From assembly GCA_017883385.1 (NCBI GenBank), contig JADGNQ010000044.1, positions 1-37,677 of the forward strand: DNA of 37,677 nucleotides, given 5' to 3'. The notes under the pieces are model-generated. The model was not told the DNA's origin. It saw only the letters and a list, made by a program, of their open reading frames with translations, and did not search any database. The stretch comes from Candidatus Sulfotelmatobacter sp. Its GTDB lineage: Bacteria; Acidobacteriota; Terriglobia; Terriglobales; Acidobacteriaceae. Every line of letters begins with the position of its first letter. The first letter of the stretch is position 1. Of this stretch, positions 29,082 to 37,238 are shown in pieces. The translations under genes and the position numbers were made by a program.

Positions 29082-29235
29082 CGCGCAGTGAAGGATCCCT
29101 GCGATGCTGGCCGCGCTCGACGTGCGTCTAGGCATTCTCCGGATACTCTTGGGCGCAGAGCGAAAGCGTATTCGTGCGAATTTCTTGATGAGCCGCAGGT
29201 CGCGGAAATGCGATAGGGATCCTTCGACTGCGCGA

Positions 29236-29258
29236 CTGCTTCGCATTCTGCGAAGCAG
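29236..29258 (-). repeat. GAATGC-core palindromic repeat, copy 2
   Basis: CTGCTTCGC (29236-29244) and GCGAAGCAG (29250-29258) form a perfect 9-bp stem with loop ATTCT. Read on the minus strand the centre is TTCGC-AGAAT-GCGAA, nearly that of copy 1, while the outer stem bases differ and compensate. Confidence 0.7.
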
Positions 29259-29296
29259 TCACTCCGCTCAGGATGACAGTCTGATATTCGCTTGCA

Positions 29297-30136
29297 CTAC
29301 TTCTGCGGGCGCGACAGTTCCCACGCTTTGGAATATTTCCACGACACATACACCGCGTGGTAGGAGTGCAGCAGCAGGCCCTCGCGGCCGTCGAGGAAAC
29401 CGAGGCGGAAGAAGTAGTTATAAATGAACGTCGCCAGCGGCCGCAGAACGATGTTGATCGCGCTGAACCGCACCTTGCCCTTCGCCACGACCATCTCCGC
29501 GCCCAGCGATGAGTAGCGGTTCATGTGCTCGATGTAGTCGGAGAGCGTGGGGTAGGAGTGGTGGAGGAGTGCTCCGAATTGGATGTGTCTGGTGACTCCG
29601 TCGACCTGAACGTCCTCATGCACGGCGCGACTCTCGAACTTGCCTTTCCCGCGACGGAAGAGGCGCAGCTTGGGATCAGGCCAGTAGCCGCCGTGCCTGA
29701 TCCAGCGACCAAGGAATTCATTCTTCCGAGGTATCCATAGGCCGGAGAAGTCTGCACCAGGTCCGATGTCAGAAGTGGTCAGCGAACGGGCATCGGCCTT
29801 GTTGTCGAGAGCCGAGAGACGGTCCAGGGTCTCCAACAAGTCGTGCAGTGCTTGTTGCAGTTGGGGGTCGAGTTCCTCATCAGCGTCCAAACTTAGAATC
29901 CAGGCTCCCGTCGCCTTGTCAATCGCCGAGTTCTTCTGGGCGGAGTAGCCCTTCCACTGTTCCACGAACACTTTTGCGCCAAACGACTTCGCGATCTCTA
30001 CCGTGTGGTCTGTCGATCCCGAGTCGACGACGACAATCTCGCTTTTTCCGTCGGCGACCAGCGGCTTCACGCTTGCGAGCGTACGGCCGAGGTTCGCCTC
30101 TTCGTTAAGAGTGATGATGACGACGGAAAGGTTCAT
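29297..30136 (-). CDS. family 2 glycosyltransferase (WaaE/KdtX-like)
   Basis: 279 aa from ATG 30136, the first codon of the canonical NLSVVIITLNEE strand; the longer reading from 30244 overlaps the neighbouring gene. The GT-A fold shows DSGSTD (39-44) and the metal-binding DADEE (84-88). Downstream FLGRWIRHGGYWPDPKLRLFRR and AVHEDV segments are typical of the LPS-core WaaE/KdtX branch, with a hydrophobic C-terminal segment for membrane association. It should transfer a sugar from a nucleotide donor to a cell-envelope glycan; donor and acceptor are unknown. It follows the GT39-like gene by 43 nt, so both probably act in the same envelope glycan or lipid modification pathway. Confidence 0.85.
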   Translation of the reverse strand: MNLSVVIITLNEEANLGRTLASVKPLVADGKSEIVVVDSGSTDHTVEIAKSFGAKVFVEQWKGYSAQKNSAIDKATGAWILSLDADEELDPQLQQALHDLLETLDRLSALDNKADARSLTTSDIGPGADFSGLWIPRKNEFLGRWIRHGGYWPDPKLRLFRRGKGKFESRAVHEDVQVDGVTRHIQFGALLHHSYPTLSDYIEHMNRYSSLGAEMVVAKGKVRFSAINIVLRPLATFIYNYFFRLGFLDGREGLLLHSYHAVYVSWKYSKAWELSRPQK

Positions 30137-30179
30137 AGGTGGAATGCGGCAAGTCCGAGTGCGCGGACTCGAAATTGTC

Positions 30180-31568
30180 TCACACTGGATTCTGCTGCTG
30201 ACGAGCGGGCTCCGTGGGCAGTTCGGGCGCCGTACGTCGGCCAACTTCTGACAATAGAAAGACGATCAAGATGAGCAAGGCCGGTTCGATCGGATGCCGG
30301 TAGCGAGCGTGCGGAAATACGAAGTAGTACACGGTGGGATAGGTCAGCACTAGTCCCGCGAAAAGCCACGCCCCGGGCCGCTTCTGGCGCAACGCGCGTC
30401 CGAGCCCCCAAAGAGCCAACACCGATGTCGCCAGGAACGCCGAGGTGCGAAAGTCCACAGGCGCAACGCTGCCGGTCGCCCGCGGTACGCCGTTCCAATA
30501 GTAGAAGAATCGCTTCAGGCTGATGACCGCAAAGCGCGCTGGGTGCGCGTGGATCCAATCGAACGCCAGGCGCTTACACGAGTCCGCATAAGCGAGTTCG
30601 CCCAACCGCTGAAACTTCTCGAGCTCCGGTCGGCAGAGATTGGGCTGCAGGTAAGCCATCAGCATGCCGTCGGCGTAAGGGCCGTTCCCAAGGCGGACCT
30701 GCAATCCAAAATCGTCGCGGAGAAACACGAAGCGTCCGAAGACTTCGTAATTTCGCACGACCCAGGGAGTGAGAACCAGAAAGAACACGAAAGAAGAAAG
30801 CCCGACGCCAGCCAGCGAAGACAATCCACGCCGGTATCGTTGTCGCCAGATCCAGAGGCCGCAGAACGGGAGGAAAGCCAGCATGGTGGGATTGGCCAGA
30901 GCCCCAATCCCGTAGAGCGCGCCAAAGAGCGCCCAGCGCCAACCCGACGCGCGTAGCGGCGAACGCATTCGTCCGCCGCCCGAAGCGAAGCGAGGGCCGG
31001 GCGAGCCGCCGTTCGGGCCCCGGACGAATGCGTCCGGGGCCACGTGGTCTTCCTGCAACTCCAGCGCCAGCAGAAAGAGGCACGCGAGCACCAGCGGCGT
31101 GAAGGTCGTGTCCCAGATCCAATGAACGGACCAATACCATACGTAGGGACAGAGCGCCCAGCTGTATGCAGACCAAATCGCTACGCGTTCCCCGAAGACC
31201 CTGTACGCGATCAAAAAAATGGGGATACAGGTCAGCGTCGCGAACAAGCTGTTGACACTGAGCAATACCCAAGCGGAAGCGTGGGTGTAGATGCCGAATA
31301 TCTTGAACACTCCGCCGATCAAATACGGATAGAGCGGCGGTTCCCATGCCGTAGGACCGGTGTCACCGTCATAGGGGCTGCTGAAGCCGTGACCTAGAGC
31401 GATGGACCGTCCCACGCGGCCCATCTCCCAGCCAAACTCGAAGTTGTCATTGCCAGGACGAGTTCGATACTGATGGAACGCTCCGATGGCCGCCACCTGC
31501 AACACAAACGACAGGGGTAAGAGCCAGAGAAAGAATTTGGGGAGCGCGGGCCGCGAGGATCTCGCCAT
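30180..31568 (-). CDS. GT39-like polytopic glycosyltransferase (ArnT/PMT type)
   Basis: 462 aa from ATG 31568; a longer reading from 31628 runs into a palindrome and is unlikely. Multiple membrane helices are present, and the first external loop has the acidic DNFEFGWEMGRVGRSIALGHGFSSPY segment with a WEPPLYPY motif, as in lipid-linked sugar transferases of the GT39 type. Such enzymes take a sugar from a polyprenyl-phosphate donor and attach it outside the inner membrane. Residues about 180-205, between two helices, are Gly/Pro/Arg-rich and are encoded by a palindromic DNA element (30965-31040), an apparent in-frame insertion. The gene precedes the GT2 gene on the same strand. The ribosome site is weak. 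Confidence 0.82.
   Translation of the reverse strand: MARSSRPALPKFFLWLLPLSFVLQVAAIGAFHQYRTRPGNDNFEFGWEMGRVGRSIALGHGFSSPYDGDTGPTAWEPPLYPYLIGGVFKIFGIYTHASAWVLLSVNSLFATLTCIPIFLIAYRVFGERVAIWSAYSWALCPYVWYWSVHWIWDTTFTPLVLACLFLLALELQEDHVAPDAFVRGPNGGSPGPRFASGGGRMRSPLRASGWRWALFGALYGIGALANPTMLAFLPFCGLWIWRQRYRRGLSSLAGVGLSSFVFFLVLTPWVVRNYEVFGRFVFLRDDFGLQVRLGNGPYADGMLMAYLQPNLCRPELEKFQRLGELAYADSCKRLAFDWIHAHPARFAVISLKRFFYYWNGVPRATGSVAPVDFRTSAFLATSVLALWGLGRALRQKRPGAWLFAGLVLTYPTVYYFVFPHARYRHPIEPALLILIVFLLSEVGRRTAPELPTEPARQQQNPV
30965..31040. repeat. palindromic element inserted in frame in the GT39-like gene
   Basis: GCCCCGGACG (31017-31026) and CGTCCGGGGC (31031-31040) form a perfect 10-bp hairpin with loop AATG. 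GCATTCGTCCG (30965-30975) pairs perfectly with CGGACGAATGC (31021-31031), and GCCCGAA (30978-30984) with TTCGGGC (31012-31018). The GAATGC core matches the intergenic repeats at 29058 and 29236. It encodes residues about 178-202 of the protein without breaking the frame. Confidence 0.65.
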
Positions 31569-31613
31569 CGGGGCGTAGTTTATCAGGCGAGAGGGCGCGA
31601 CGCTGCAGGGGAA

Positions 31614-31633
31614 AGACGTTGCAAGCAACGTCT
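31614..31633. repeat. short perfect palindrome downstream of the TolC-like gene
   Basis: AGACGTTGC (31614-31622) and GCAACGTCT (31625-31633) are a 9-bp perfect inverted repeat with a 2-nt centre, lying directly after the stop of the TolC-family gene (minus strand). It may be a dispersed palindromic repeat or a transcription boundary. A weaker look-alike (AGACG...CGTCT) occurs near 37319-37335. Confidence 0.5.
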
Positions 31634-33739
31634 CTACATTTGTTCTCCTGGCTGCGTTGCCGAAGGCGGTTGCGCCACCGGAACAGCGTCCTGACGCGGC
31701 GTGACATAGGGGACAGTAGGCAAGTGCGTGACCTGACCGCGGGTGGCGTCGGCGACGTCGATGCCGGCGTGGTCGAGCAGCAATCCGGTCGCGCGATCGA
31801 GTTCGATGCGCGATTTTTCGTAGGCAGCCTTGGCCGAAACCAGATTCGATTCCCCCGAGGTGAGCGTGGCCGCATCCTGCAGGATCGCGGTCTGGGTAGT
31901 GAGTCCTACTTTTAGTTTCTGCTGATCGGCATCCAGCGTCTGGTGCGCCAGGTCGACCGCGGATTGCGCCGCCTGCACGGCGGCCCGGTTCTGCCGTACA
32001 TCAAATTGCGCATTGCGAACTTCGATCCGCACCTGGTTTTCCAGTTGGTGCTGGCGAACTTGTGCCTGGCGGTATTCGAGTTCGGCGCGCACCTGGTTCG
32101 ATTGTGCCAGGCGGTTGCGAATGGGGATGGTGAGTGTCAGGCCCACGCCCTTGTCGGGTGCGGTCGAATTTACAAGCTGGCTCAGAGCGGAGCCGTAGCC
32201 GACGGGGCCTCCATTGGCAAACGGAGGCGGCGCGCTGGTCCCACTGAAGCAGGATCGCACGGCCGGATTGCAGGTTGGCGGCAGTAGGGCAGGGTTGACA
32301 TTGCCCCCGACCCCGGACCCGCCGTAGTAAGCGAAGGCATCGAGCGTGGGCAACAGCGCGTTGCGGACCGCCTTGGTGCTAATGTCGCGCGAGTTGAGAT
32401 CGATACGCGACTCCACAAGCTCGGCGCGATGCTGCAACGCGTCGTTGATCAAATCCTGAATGGGAATGACCGGCTCCTGCTCTGGCACTTGCACGGTCGA
32501 GGTGGGAATGACGTCGGCCTCCGCGAACACCGGGTCTTCAATGCTGCGGCTGAGGGCGTTCTTCATGAGCAGTTGCTGCAGTTGCAGGTTGTTCTGCGCC
32601 ACGATCAGATTCTGTTGGTCGGTGGCCACCGTGCTCTGCGCGCTCACAACCTGAATGGGCGGGACGGTGCCGACTTGCGCCTGGCGCCTGCTATCGTCGA
32701 GAGCCTTCTGCGCGTAGGTCAGCGATTCCTGCTGCACGCGCACATTTTCGTAAGCGAAGACCAGGTCCCAATACATGTTTTCAATCTGATCGACAGTGGT
32801 GATGATCTGCAGGCGGAAGGCGACGTCAGAAATCTCGCGGTTGTTCTTGGCAATGCGAATAAAACGCGTGTTAGGAAGGAATCCGAAGCCCTGCAATAGA
32901 TTCTGCGTGACCCGAGCCTGGAAGTTCGAACCCAGTTGCGGAGTGAGCAAGCTGATGGGGTTGTTGGTGGTGACATGAGTGTTGTTGAAGCCAGCCGTGA
33001 GCGTCGTGCCCCACTGAAACCCCTGCGTGTAGCCGAAGTCGGCGGTATAGGTGTTCTGAGCAAGGATGGGGACGGGACTGATCAAGCTCACGGATTCTGT
33101 TTCGTTCTTGTCTAGCTGGATCGTGCCCGTGAGCTGCGGATCGAAGCTCGTGATGGGCGACCCAACCCCCAGGGTGGAGCTCACCAGGCCGTTGGTGCCC
33201 GTGCCGGCGCCGCCGGCCGCGACGGTTGTGCCGCCGGTGCCGGAGCCCACGGTATTGCCGAGTCCGCCGACGCCGCCACCGGGTGTGTTCTGCACGATGC
33301 CGGTGTTCACGCCGAGAATGCTGGCCCCCGACCTGGCGCGGAGCAGGTCCGCTTCGGCGATGTTCAGGTTATAGCGGGCAATGTCGAGATCCAGATTGTT
33401 CTCGAGCGCGAGCGCCACGGCGTCGTCGATCGAAAGATAGATCTTGCCGTCGCGCATGAGCGCATCGATGCGCGGCGAGTTGCCCAGGTTCGGCTGCGCC
33501 AGTTGCTGCGCTTGGTAAGGCTGCAGCATGTGCGGAAACGCCGGGCGCGGATTGGAGTAATCCTTCAGATGGATGGCCTGCGGCTGGACGGGCTGCGGTG
33601 CCGCGGGCGGCGCCGCCTGGGAGGACGGCGCGGGCGTGGAGTCTTGCGCCCAGAGCATTGGCGGGACCGTCCCTACCAATACAGCCGAAAGTGCCAGCAG
33701 CAGCAGCCGGACAGATGAAATCAAACGCGGTACGAGCAT
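31634..33739 (-). CDS. TolC-family outer-membrane efflux/secretion protein, paralog A
   Basis: 701 aa. A signal peptide ends at MLWA before QDSTP. A Pro/Ala/Gln-rich linker comes next, then the TolC-type repeat of long helices and strands (LSIDDAVALALENNLDLDIARYNLNIAEADLLRARSG, EYRQAQVRQHQLENQVRIEVRNAQFDVRQNRAAVQAAQSAVDLAHQTL). TolC proteins trimerise into a channel through the outer membrane and periplasm. It is longer than the usual 430-500 residues because of a Gly-rich insert (about 152-194) and extra loops near 470-520. AGGAGA precedes ATG 33739. It is a tandem paralog of the next gene upstream; no inner-membrane pump or adaptor gene is adjacent. Confidence 0.88.
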   Translation of the reverse strand: MLVPRLISSVRLLLLALSAVLVGTVPPMLWAQDSTPAPSSQAAPPAAPQPVQPQAIHLKDYSNPRPAFPHMLQPYQAQQLAQPNLGNSPRIDALMRDGKIYLSIDDAVALALENNLDLDIARYNLNIAEADLLRARSGASILGVNTGIVQNTPGGGVGGLGNTVGSGTGGTTVAAGGAGTGTNGLVSSTLGVGSPITSFDPQLTGTIQLDKNETESVSLISPVPILAQNTYTADFGYTQGFQWGTTLTAGFNNTHVTTNNPISLLTPQLGSNFQARVTQNLLQGFGFLPNTRFIRIAKNNREISDVAFRLQIITTVDQIENMYWDLVFAYENVRVQQESLTYAQKALDDSRRQAQVGTVPPIQVVSAQSTVATDQQNLIVAQNNLQLQQLLMKNALSRSIEDPVFAEADVIPTSTVQVPEQEPVIPIQDLINDALQHRAELVESRIDLNSRDISTKAVRNALLPTLDAFAYYGGSGVGGNVNPALLPPTCNPAVRSCFSGTSAPPPFANGGPVGYGSALSQLVNSTAPDKGVGLTLTIPIRNRLAQSNQVRAELEYRQAQVRQHQLENQVRIEVRNAQFDVRQNRAAVQAAQSAVDLAHQTLDADQQKLKVGLTTQTAILQDAATLTSGESNLVSAKAAYEKSRIELDRATGLLLDHAGIDVADATRGQVTHLPTVPYVTPRQDAVPVAQPPSATQPGEQM

Positions 33740-33989
33740 GGGCTTTCTCCTTGCAATGAGAGCGATTGCACATTCACTGGCGATCCCTTGCTGATCGGGA
33801 TACGGATGATGCCAGTGTTGGATGCCGGACGCGAAAGCTGCGTCACTTCATCTTAGCGGGAGAAGGTTCGACGAAAGGGCAGGGTTTGTAAAGAATTGTT
33901 TCGGCGAGAGCAATCAGGGCGCGGCTTGTGGCCGCGCCCTGGTCGGTATTCATGGTGATCATGCTGATCCAGAAAATTGCTGAATCAGG
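33740..33989. other. intergenic region between the two TolC-family genes
   Basis: 250 nt without a gene. Next to paralog A it holds TGCAAT-N7-ATTGCA (near 33759-33777) and ATCCC-N9-GGGAT (33783-33801), both possible operators. Toward paralog B it holds the hairpin at 33915-33941. The ribosome site AAGGAGA for paralog A lies at its lower edge. Confidence 0.45.
33915..33941 (-). terminator. strong hairpin after TolC paralog B, probable transcription boundary
   Basis: CAGGGCGCGGC and GCCGCGCCCTG form an 11-bp perfect GC-rich stem with a 5-nt loop, 49 nt past the stop codon of the upstream gene. The sequence after it on the minus strand (ATTGCTCTC) lacks a clear T-run, so termination may be incomplete or factor-assisted. 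Confidence 0.5.
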
Positions 33990-36065
33990 CTATTGCTGCT
34001 GTGGTTGCTGTGCAGGAGCAACCGATGGCAAATCCTTGCGCGGGGCGACCGAAGGCACGTTGGGCATGCGCGTGACCTGGCCCTTCGCGGCATCGTCGAT
34101 GCTGATGCCCGCATGGTCGAGCGTGACGCCAACTGCACGGTCGAGTTCGACCCGCGACTTCTCGTAGGCCGCCATAGCCGACATCAACGTGGATTCCGCC
34201 GTTGCCAGCCCGCTCTGCGTCTGCAGGACCAGTGTTGTGGTCGAAGTGCCGAACTGATATTTCTTCTGCTCGGCGTCGAGGGACTGCTTCGCATAGTCCA
34301 CCGCAGCTTGCGCGGAAGCTACACTAGCGCGATTCTGTTCGACTCCGAACTGGGCGTTGCGGACCTCGATGCTGATCTGGTTCTCGATCTGCTGCAGACG
34401 CATCTGGGCCTGCTGATATTCCAGTTCCGAGCGGATCTGCACGGCCTGCGCAGCGCGGTTGCGCAGCGGGATATTCAGGTTAAGCCCGATACCCTTGTCG
34501 GGAGCGGTGGAGTTTATAAGTTGGTTGAGAGTCCCTCCGTAGCCAACGGTGGGAGCGATGGGAATCAATGTCGTGCCCGCGGCAGCATTTGGCCCGGCGC
34601 AAAAGCCAGATTTCTGCTCGTCAAGGGGCTGGTTTGCGCACAGATTTGCAGGGTTCTGCAAGCCACCCAGACCATAGCCACCGTAGTAAGCGTAAAGGTC
34701 GAGCGTTGGCAACAAGGAGTTGCGCACAGCTTTATTGCTCATCTCAGTCGTGTTTAACTGAATGCGAGACTCCACCAGATCAGGACGATGCTGCAGCGCT
34801 TGGGCAACCAGATCCTGGGTAGGTTGGATCTGCTCACTCTGCGGCAGCTCCATGGTCGATGTCGGAATTACCTCCGCTCCGGCAAGAGTCTGATCGCGCA
34901 AGGTACGGCTGAGCGCGTTCTTCATCAGCAGTTGCTGCAACTGCAGATTGGTCAAGGCAACCGTCAATACTTGTTGGTCTTGGGCGACCGTGCTCTGAGC
35001 CCGGACGACTTCGATGGGCGCCAGGCTGCCGATCTCCACCTGCTTCTTGGTATCGGAGAGCGTCTTCTGAGCAAAGGCGATTGATTCGTTCTGGACGCGA
35101 ACGTTTTCATAGGCGTAGACCAGATCCCAATACATCGTCTGAATCTGATTGACGGTTGTGATGATTTGCAGGCGGAACGCCACATCAGAGAGTTCGCGGT
35201 TGTTCTTGGCGATATGGATGAAACGGTTGTTAGCGGCAAGTCCAAAGCCTTGAAGCAGATGCTGTGTGAGTTCGAACCTGAAATTGGAGTTGAGTTGCGG
35301 ACTTAGCGTAGTGAAGGGCGCATTCCCCAGCGTGCTGCGCGTATTGTTGAAGCCGACGGATAGATTGGTGCCCCAGGAGAACCCCTGCGTGTAGGCGAAG
35401 TTGCCGGTGGTTGTATTCTGAGGAGATGCTGGGCTGAAGGTGCTCGAAGGGAGGATGTGGAACCGATCCGTCTGCAGCGTGCCCGTGAGAATCGGGTCGA
35501 AGCTCGTGATGTTCGATCCAAAACCGAGCGTGGATCCGACCAAGCCGCCCGCGCCTGCACCCGCGCCGCCCGCGCCGAGAGTGGTTCCACCCGTGCCGGA
35601 GCCGACCTGTCCACCCAATCCGCCGACGCCTCCGCCGGGGGTGTTCTGCACAACGCCTGTGTTCACGCCCAGCGTTTGTGCGCCCGCCTTGGCTCGCAGG
35701 ATATCGGTGTCGGCAATGTTCAGGTTGTAGCGCGCGATGGCGATGTCCAGGTTGTTTTCGAGCGCCAGCGCGATCGCGTCATTCAGCGACAGGTAAAGCT
35801 TGCCGTCGTGCATGAGCGAGTCGATCCGGGCGGTGTTAACCAAGTTCGGAGCGGCCAGGTGCCGGGGTGTGTACGGCCCGATCGGATTGGGAAAATGCGA
35901 CACCGGCTTGGCGTAGTTCAGGACCGGCAGGGGTCTTGCTTCCGGCGTGTTCTGCGGGGTGGGAGCCGCAGGGGGCTCCTGGGCCCAGCACCCGAGGGTC
36001 AGCGTTGCAAGAAGGCTGGCAGCGGCGGCGAGCCGGATGGTCGAGGTATAACGTGCGAATGGCAT
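33990..36065 (-). CDS. TolC-family outer-membrane efflux/secretion protein, paralog B
   Basis: 691 aa. The signal peptide ends around LGCWA before QEPPAAP; the cysteine is not in a good lipobox. The layout matches paralog A throughout: Pro-rich linker, LSLNDAIALALENNLDIAIARYNLNIADTDILRAKAG, a Gly-rich insert, HIAKNNRELSDVAFRLQIITT, and the second helical repeat. In the 63-residue stretch beginning R/HIAKNNRE I count 45 identities between the two. The C-terminus is Gln/Pro-rich (PAQQPQQQ). GGAGAAG lies 8 nt before ATG 36065, and two 14-bp direct repeats sit just upstream of it. The pair arose by duplication; lacking a pump gene nearby, they must work with partners encoded elsewhere. Confidence 0.88.
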   Translation of the reverse strand: MPFARYTSTIRLAAAASLLATLTLGCWAQEPPAAPTPQNTPEARPLPVLNYAKPVSHFPNPIGPYTPRHLAAPNLVNTARIDSLMHDGKLYLSLNDAIALALENNLDIAIARYNLNIADTDILRAKAGAQTLGVNTGVVQNTPGGGVGGLGGQVGSGTGGTTLGAGGAGAGAGGLVGSTLGFGSNITSFDPILTGTLQTDRFHILPSSTFSPASPQNTTTGNFAYTQGFSWGTNLSVGFNNTRSTLGNAPFTTLSPQLNSNFRFELTQHLLQGFGLAANNRFIHIAKNNRELSDVAFRLQIITTVNQIQTMYWDLVYAYENVRVQNESIAFAQKTLSDTKKQVEIGSLAPIEVVRAQSTVAQDQQVLTVALTNLQLQQLLMKNALSRTLRDQTLAGAEVIPTSTMELPQSEQIQPTQDLVAQALQHRPDLVESRIQLNTTEMSNKAVRNSLLPTLDLYAYYGGYGLGGLQNPANLCANQPLDEQKSGFCAGPNAAAGTTLIPIAPTVGYGGTLNQLINSTAPDKGIGLNLNIPLRNRAAQAVQIRSELEYQQAQMRLQQIENQISIEVRNAQFGVEQNRASVASAQAAVDYAKQSLDAEQKKYQFGTSTTTLVLQTQSGLATAESTLMSAMAAYEKSRVELDRAVGVTLDHAGISIDDAAKGQVTRMPNVPSVAPRKDLPSVAPAQQPQQQ

Positions 36066-36077
36066 CTACTCTTCTCC

Positions 36078-36105
36078 GTTCGTTTACACCGGTTCGTTAA
36101 GACCG
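36078..36105. promoter_or_regulatory. tandem 14-bp direct repeats, candidate operator of TolC paralog B
   Basis: GTTCGTTTACACCG (36078-36091) is followed without gap by GTTCGTTAAGACCG (36092-36105), 12 of 14 identical. They lie directly upstream of the ribosome site of the TolC gene, where a bound protein would block transcription or translation start. Direct-repeat sites are typical of OmpR-type regulators, but the 14-bp period is not the usual 10-11. Confidence 0.45.
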
Positions 36106-36210
36106 ATTGATATTGATTAAGACGTTGCAGCGAAAAACGTTTGGGTTTCTAACCTGAGACAGCTAAACCGCCAAAAACAAGAATCCTACTCAGTCATTGG
36201 TACGCACAGG

Positions 36211-36284
36211 AGGGGCGGAAGGTTCCTGAAACCTGGGAGAAAACGACCTTCCCCTCGGCGGCGTCCATTTGTTGTTTCCGCCCC
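36211..36284. promoter_or_regulatory. segment with two mutually exclusive hairpins
   Basis: GGGGCGGAA (36212-36220) can pair with TTCCGCCCC (36276-36284). The same bases, as AGGGG plus AAGGT (36211-36223, CGG bulged), can instead pair with ACCTTCCCCT (36246-36255). Such alternatives are the hallmark of attenuators and riboswitch platforms. It could act in either direction: toward truA on the plus strand or TolC on the minus strand. Confidence 0.35.
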
Positions 36285-36485
36285 GGTTCCCCGGTCTCGG
36301 TACTCTGACGACAGAGCGGCACAAAAATCTTTATCCTGGACCGGGATTCCGCGGAAACCATTCAGTATAGCTGACCGGAAAGGACTTGACCTTCACCGCG
36401 TTAACCGGGGAACTGATAAATTGCTGGCGAAGCCTGAAATGCCTTGGATGTTGCAACGACAGCGCGGGACTCGAAAGATCACAGG

Positions 36486-37238
36486 ATGCGCAATCTCAAA
36501 GTGACTCTCTCCTATGACGGGGCGGAATTCTACGGCTGGCAGGTGCAGCCCGATGCGACCACCGTGCAGGGCACACTTGCCTCAGTCATTGGACGGCTTA
36601 CGGGAGAAAAGGTATTGCCGCAGGGCTCGGGGCGAACCGACGCAGGAGTGCATGCGCTCGCGCAGGTTGTGACATTTGTCACGGAGTCTTCCGTCCCCAC
36701 CGAGAATTTCGTGAAGGCACTGAACGACATTCTACCGGCGTCGGTGCGTGTGCTGGAAGTGATGGAAGCCCCGCCGGAGTTCCACGCGCGACATTCGGCA
36801 CGGGCCAAGACGTATCGCTATCGCATTTATCGGGAATCGATTTGCCCTCCGTTTCTGGCGCGGTATGTATGGCACTACCCTTACCCGCTCGACGAAGAGG
36901 CGATGGTGTGCGCGGCGCCCCGCGTGGTCGGAGAACTCGATTTCACATCATTCGCTGCGGTCGACCCGGAGAGGGGGCGCGGAGACGAGGCCGCCTCAAA
37001 CGTGCGGACGATCTTCTCGTCGTCGTGGGAGCGCTTGGGGGAAGAACTGGTCTACACCGTGCGGGGCTCGGGGTTCCTGCACCACATGGTCAGGAATCTG
37101 GTGGGTACGTTCATTCTTGTGGGCAGGGGAACGTTGCGGGTCGCGGATATAGCCCGCATCCTCGATGCGCGTAAGCGGTCGGCGGCAGGAGCAACCGCGC
37201 CCGCGAGTGGATTGTATCTCGTTGGTGTTGAGTACTAG
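36486..37238 (+). CDS. truA: tRNA pseudouridine synthase A
   Basis: 250 aa from ATG 36486, which begins directly with the family's first strand (MRNLKVTLSYDGAEFYGWQ); a TTG at 36444 would add 14 unlike residues. The catalytic aspartate is D52 in SGRTDAGVHA. Further TruA signatures are FHARHSARAKTYRYRI, DFTSFAA and GSGFLHHMVRNLVGT. The enzyme converts uridine to pseudouridine at positions 38-40 of the tRNA anticodon arm in the cytoplasm. Length is normal. It is followed after 118 nt by an aldehyde dehydrogenase gene on the same strand. The ribosome site is weak (AGG adjacent to ATG). Confidence 0.95.
   Translation: MRNLKVTLSYDGAEFYGWQVQPDATTVQGTLASVIGRLTGEKVLPQGSGRTDAGVHALAQVVTFVTESSVPTENFVKALNDILPASVRVLEVMEAPPEFHARHSARAKTYRYRIYRESICPPFLARYVWHYPYPLDEEAMVCAAPRVVGELDFTSFAAVDPERGRGDEAASNVRTIFSSSWERLGEELVYTVRGSGFLHHMVRNLVGTFILVGRGTLRVADIARILDARKRSAAGATAPASGLYLVGVEY

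Larger units (their letters stand above)
28929..29296. other. repeat-rich intergenic region between GT2 and mutase genes
   Basis: 368 nt without a credible gene; short ORFs on both strands here are made by the palindromes. It holds a TetR-type palindrome (29000-29013) and two opposite-facing copies of a hairpin with a GAATGC core (29058-29081, 29236-29258). Sequence around the second (GGATCC TTCGACTGCG ... CTCAGGATGACAG) also pairs ATCCT with AGGAT outside the main stem. Confidence 0.6.
36066..36485. other. divergent control region between TolC paralog B and truA
   Basis: 420 nt without a credible gene. It holds the tandem repeats at 36078-36105, an imperfect FNR-like box (36107-36120), and a segment able to form two competing hairpins (36211-36284). 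TTGACC at 36386 and GATAAA at 36415 are too far apart (23 nt) to be a convincing promoter pair. Confidence 0.5.

Noticed and set aside
29104..29427. Short open frames on both strands in the GT2-mutase gap.
   Set aside because: They run through palindromic repeats and into the GT2 gene; no ribosome site or sensible protein.
36107..36120. TTGATATTGATTAA, an FNR-like box before TolC paralog B.
   Set aside because: One mismatch to TTGAT-N4-ATCAA; about one such match is expected by chance in the window.
36158..36166. GACAGCTAA, reminiscent of the 3' end of c-di-AMP (ydaO) riboswitches.
   Set aside because: No matching 5' half is present in the correct orientation.
36668..36683. TGTGACATTTGTCACG, a 9 of 10 match to the CRP palindrome.
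   Set aside because: It lies inside the truA coding sequence and is explained by the codons there.
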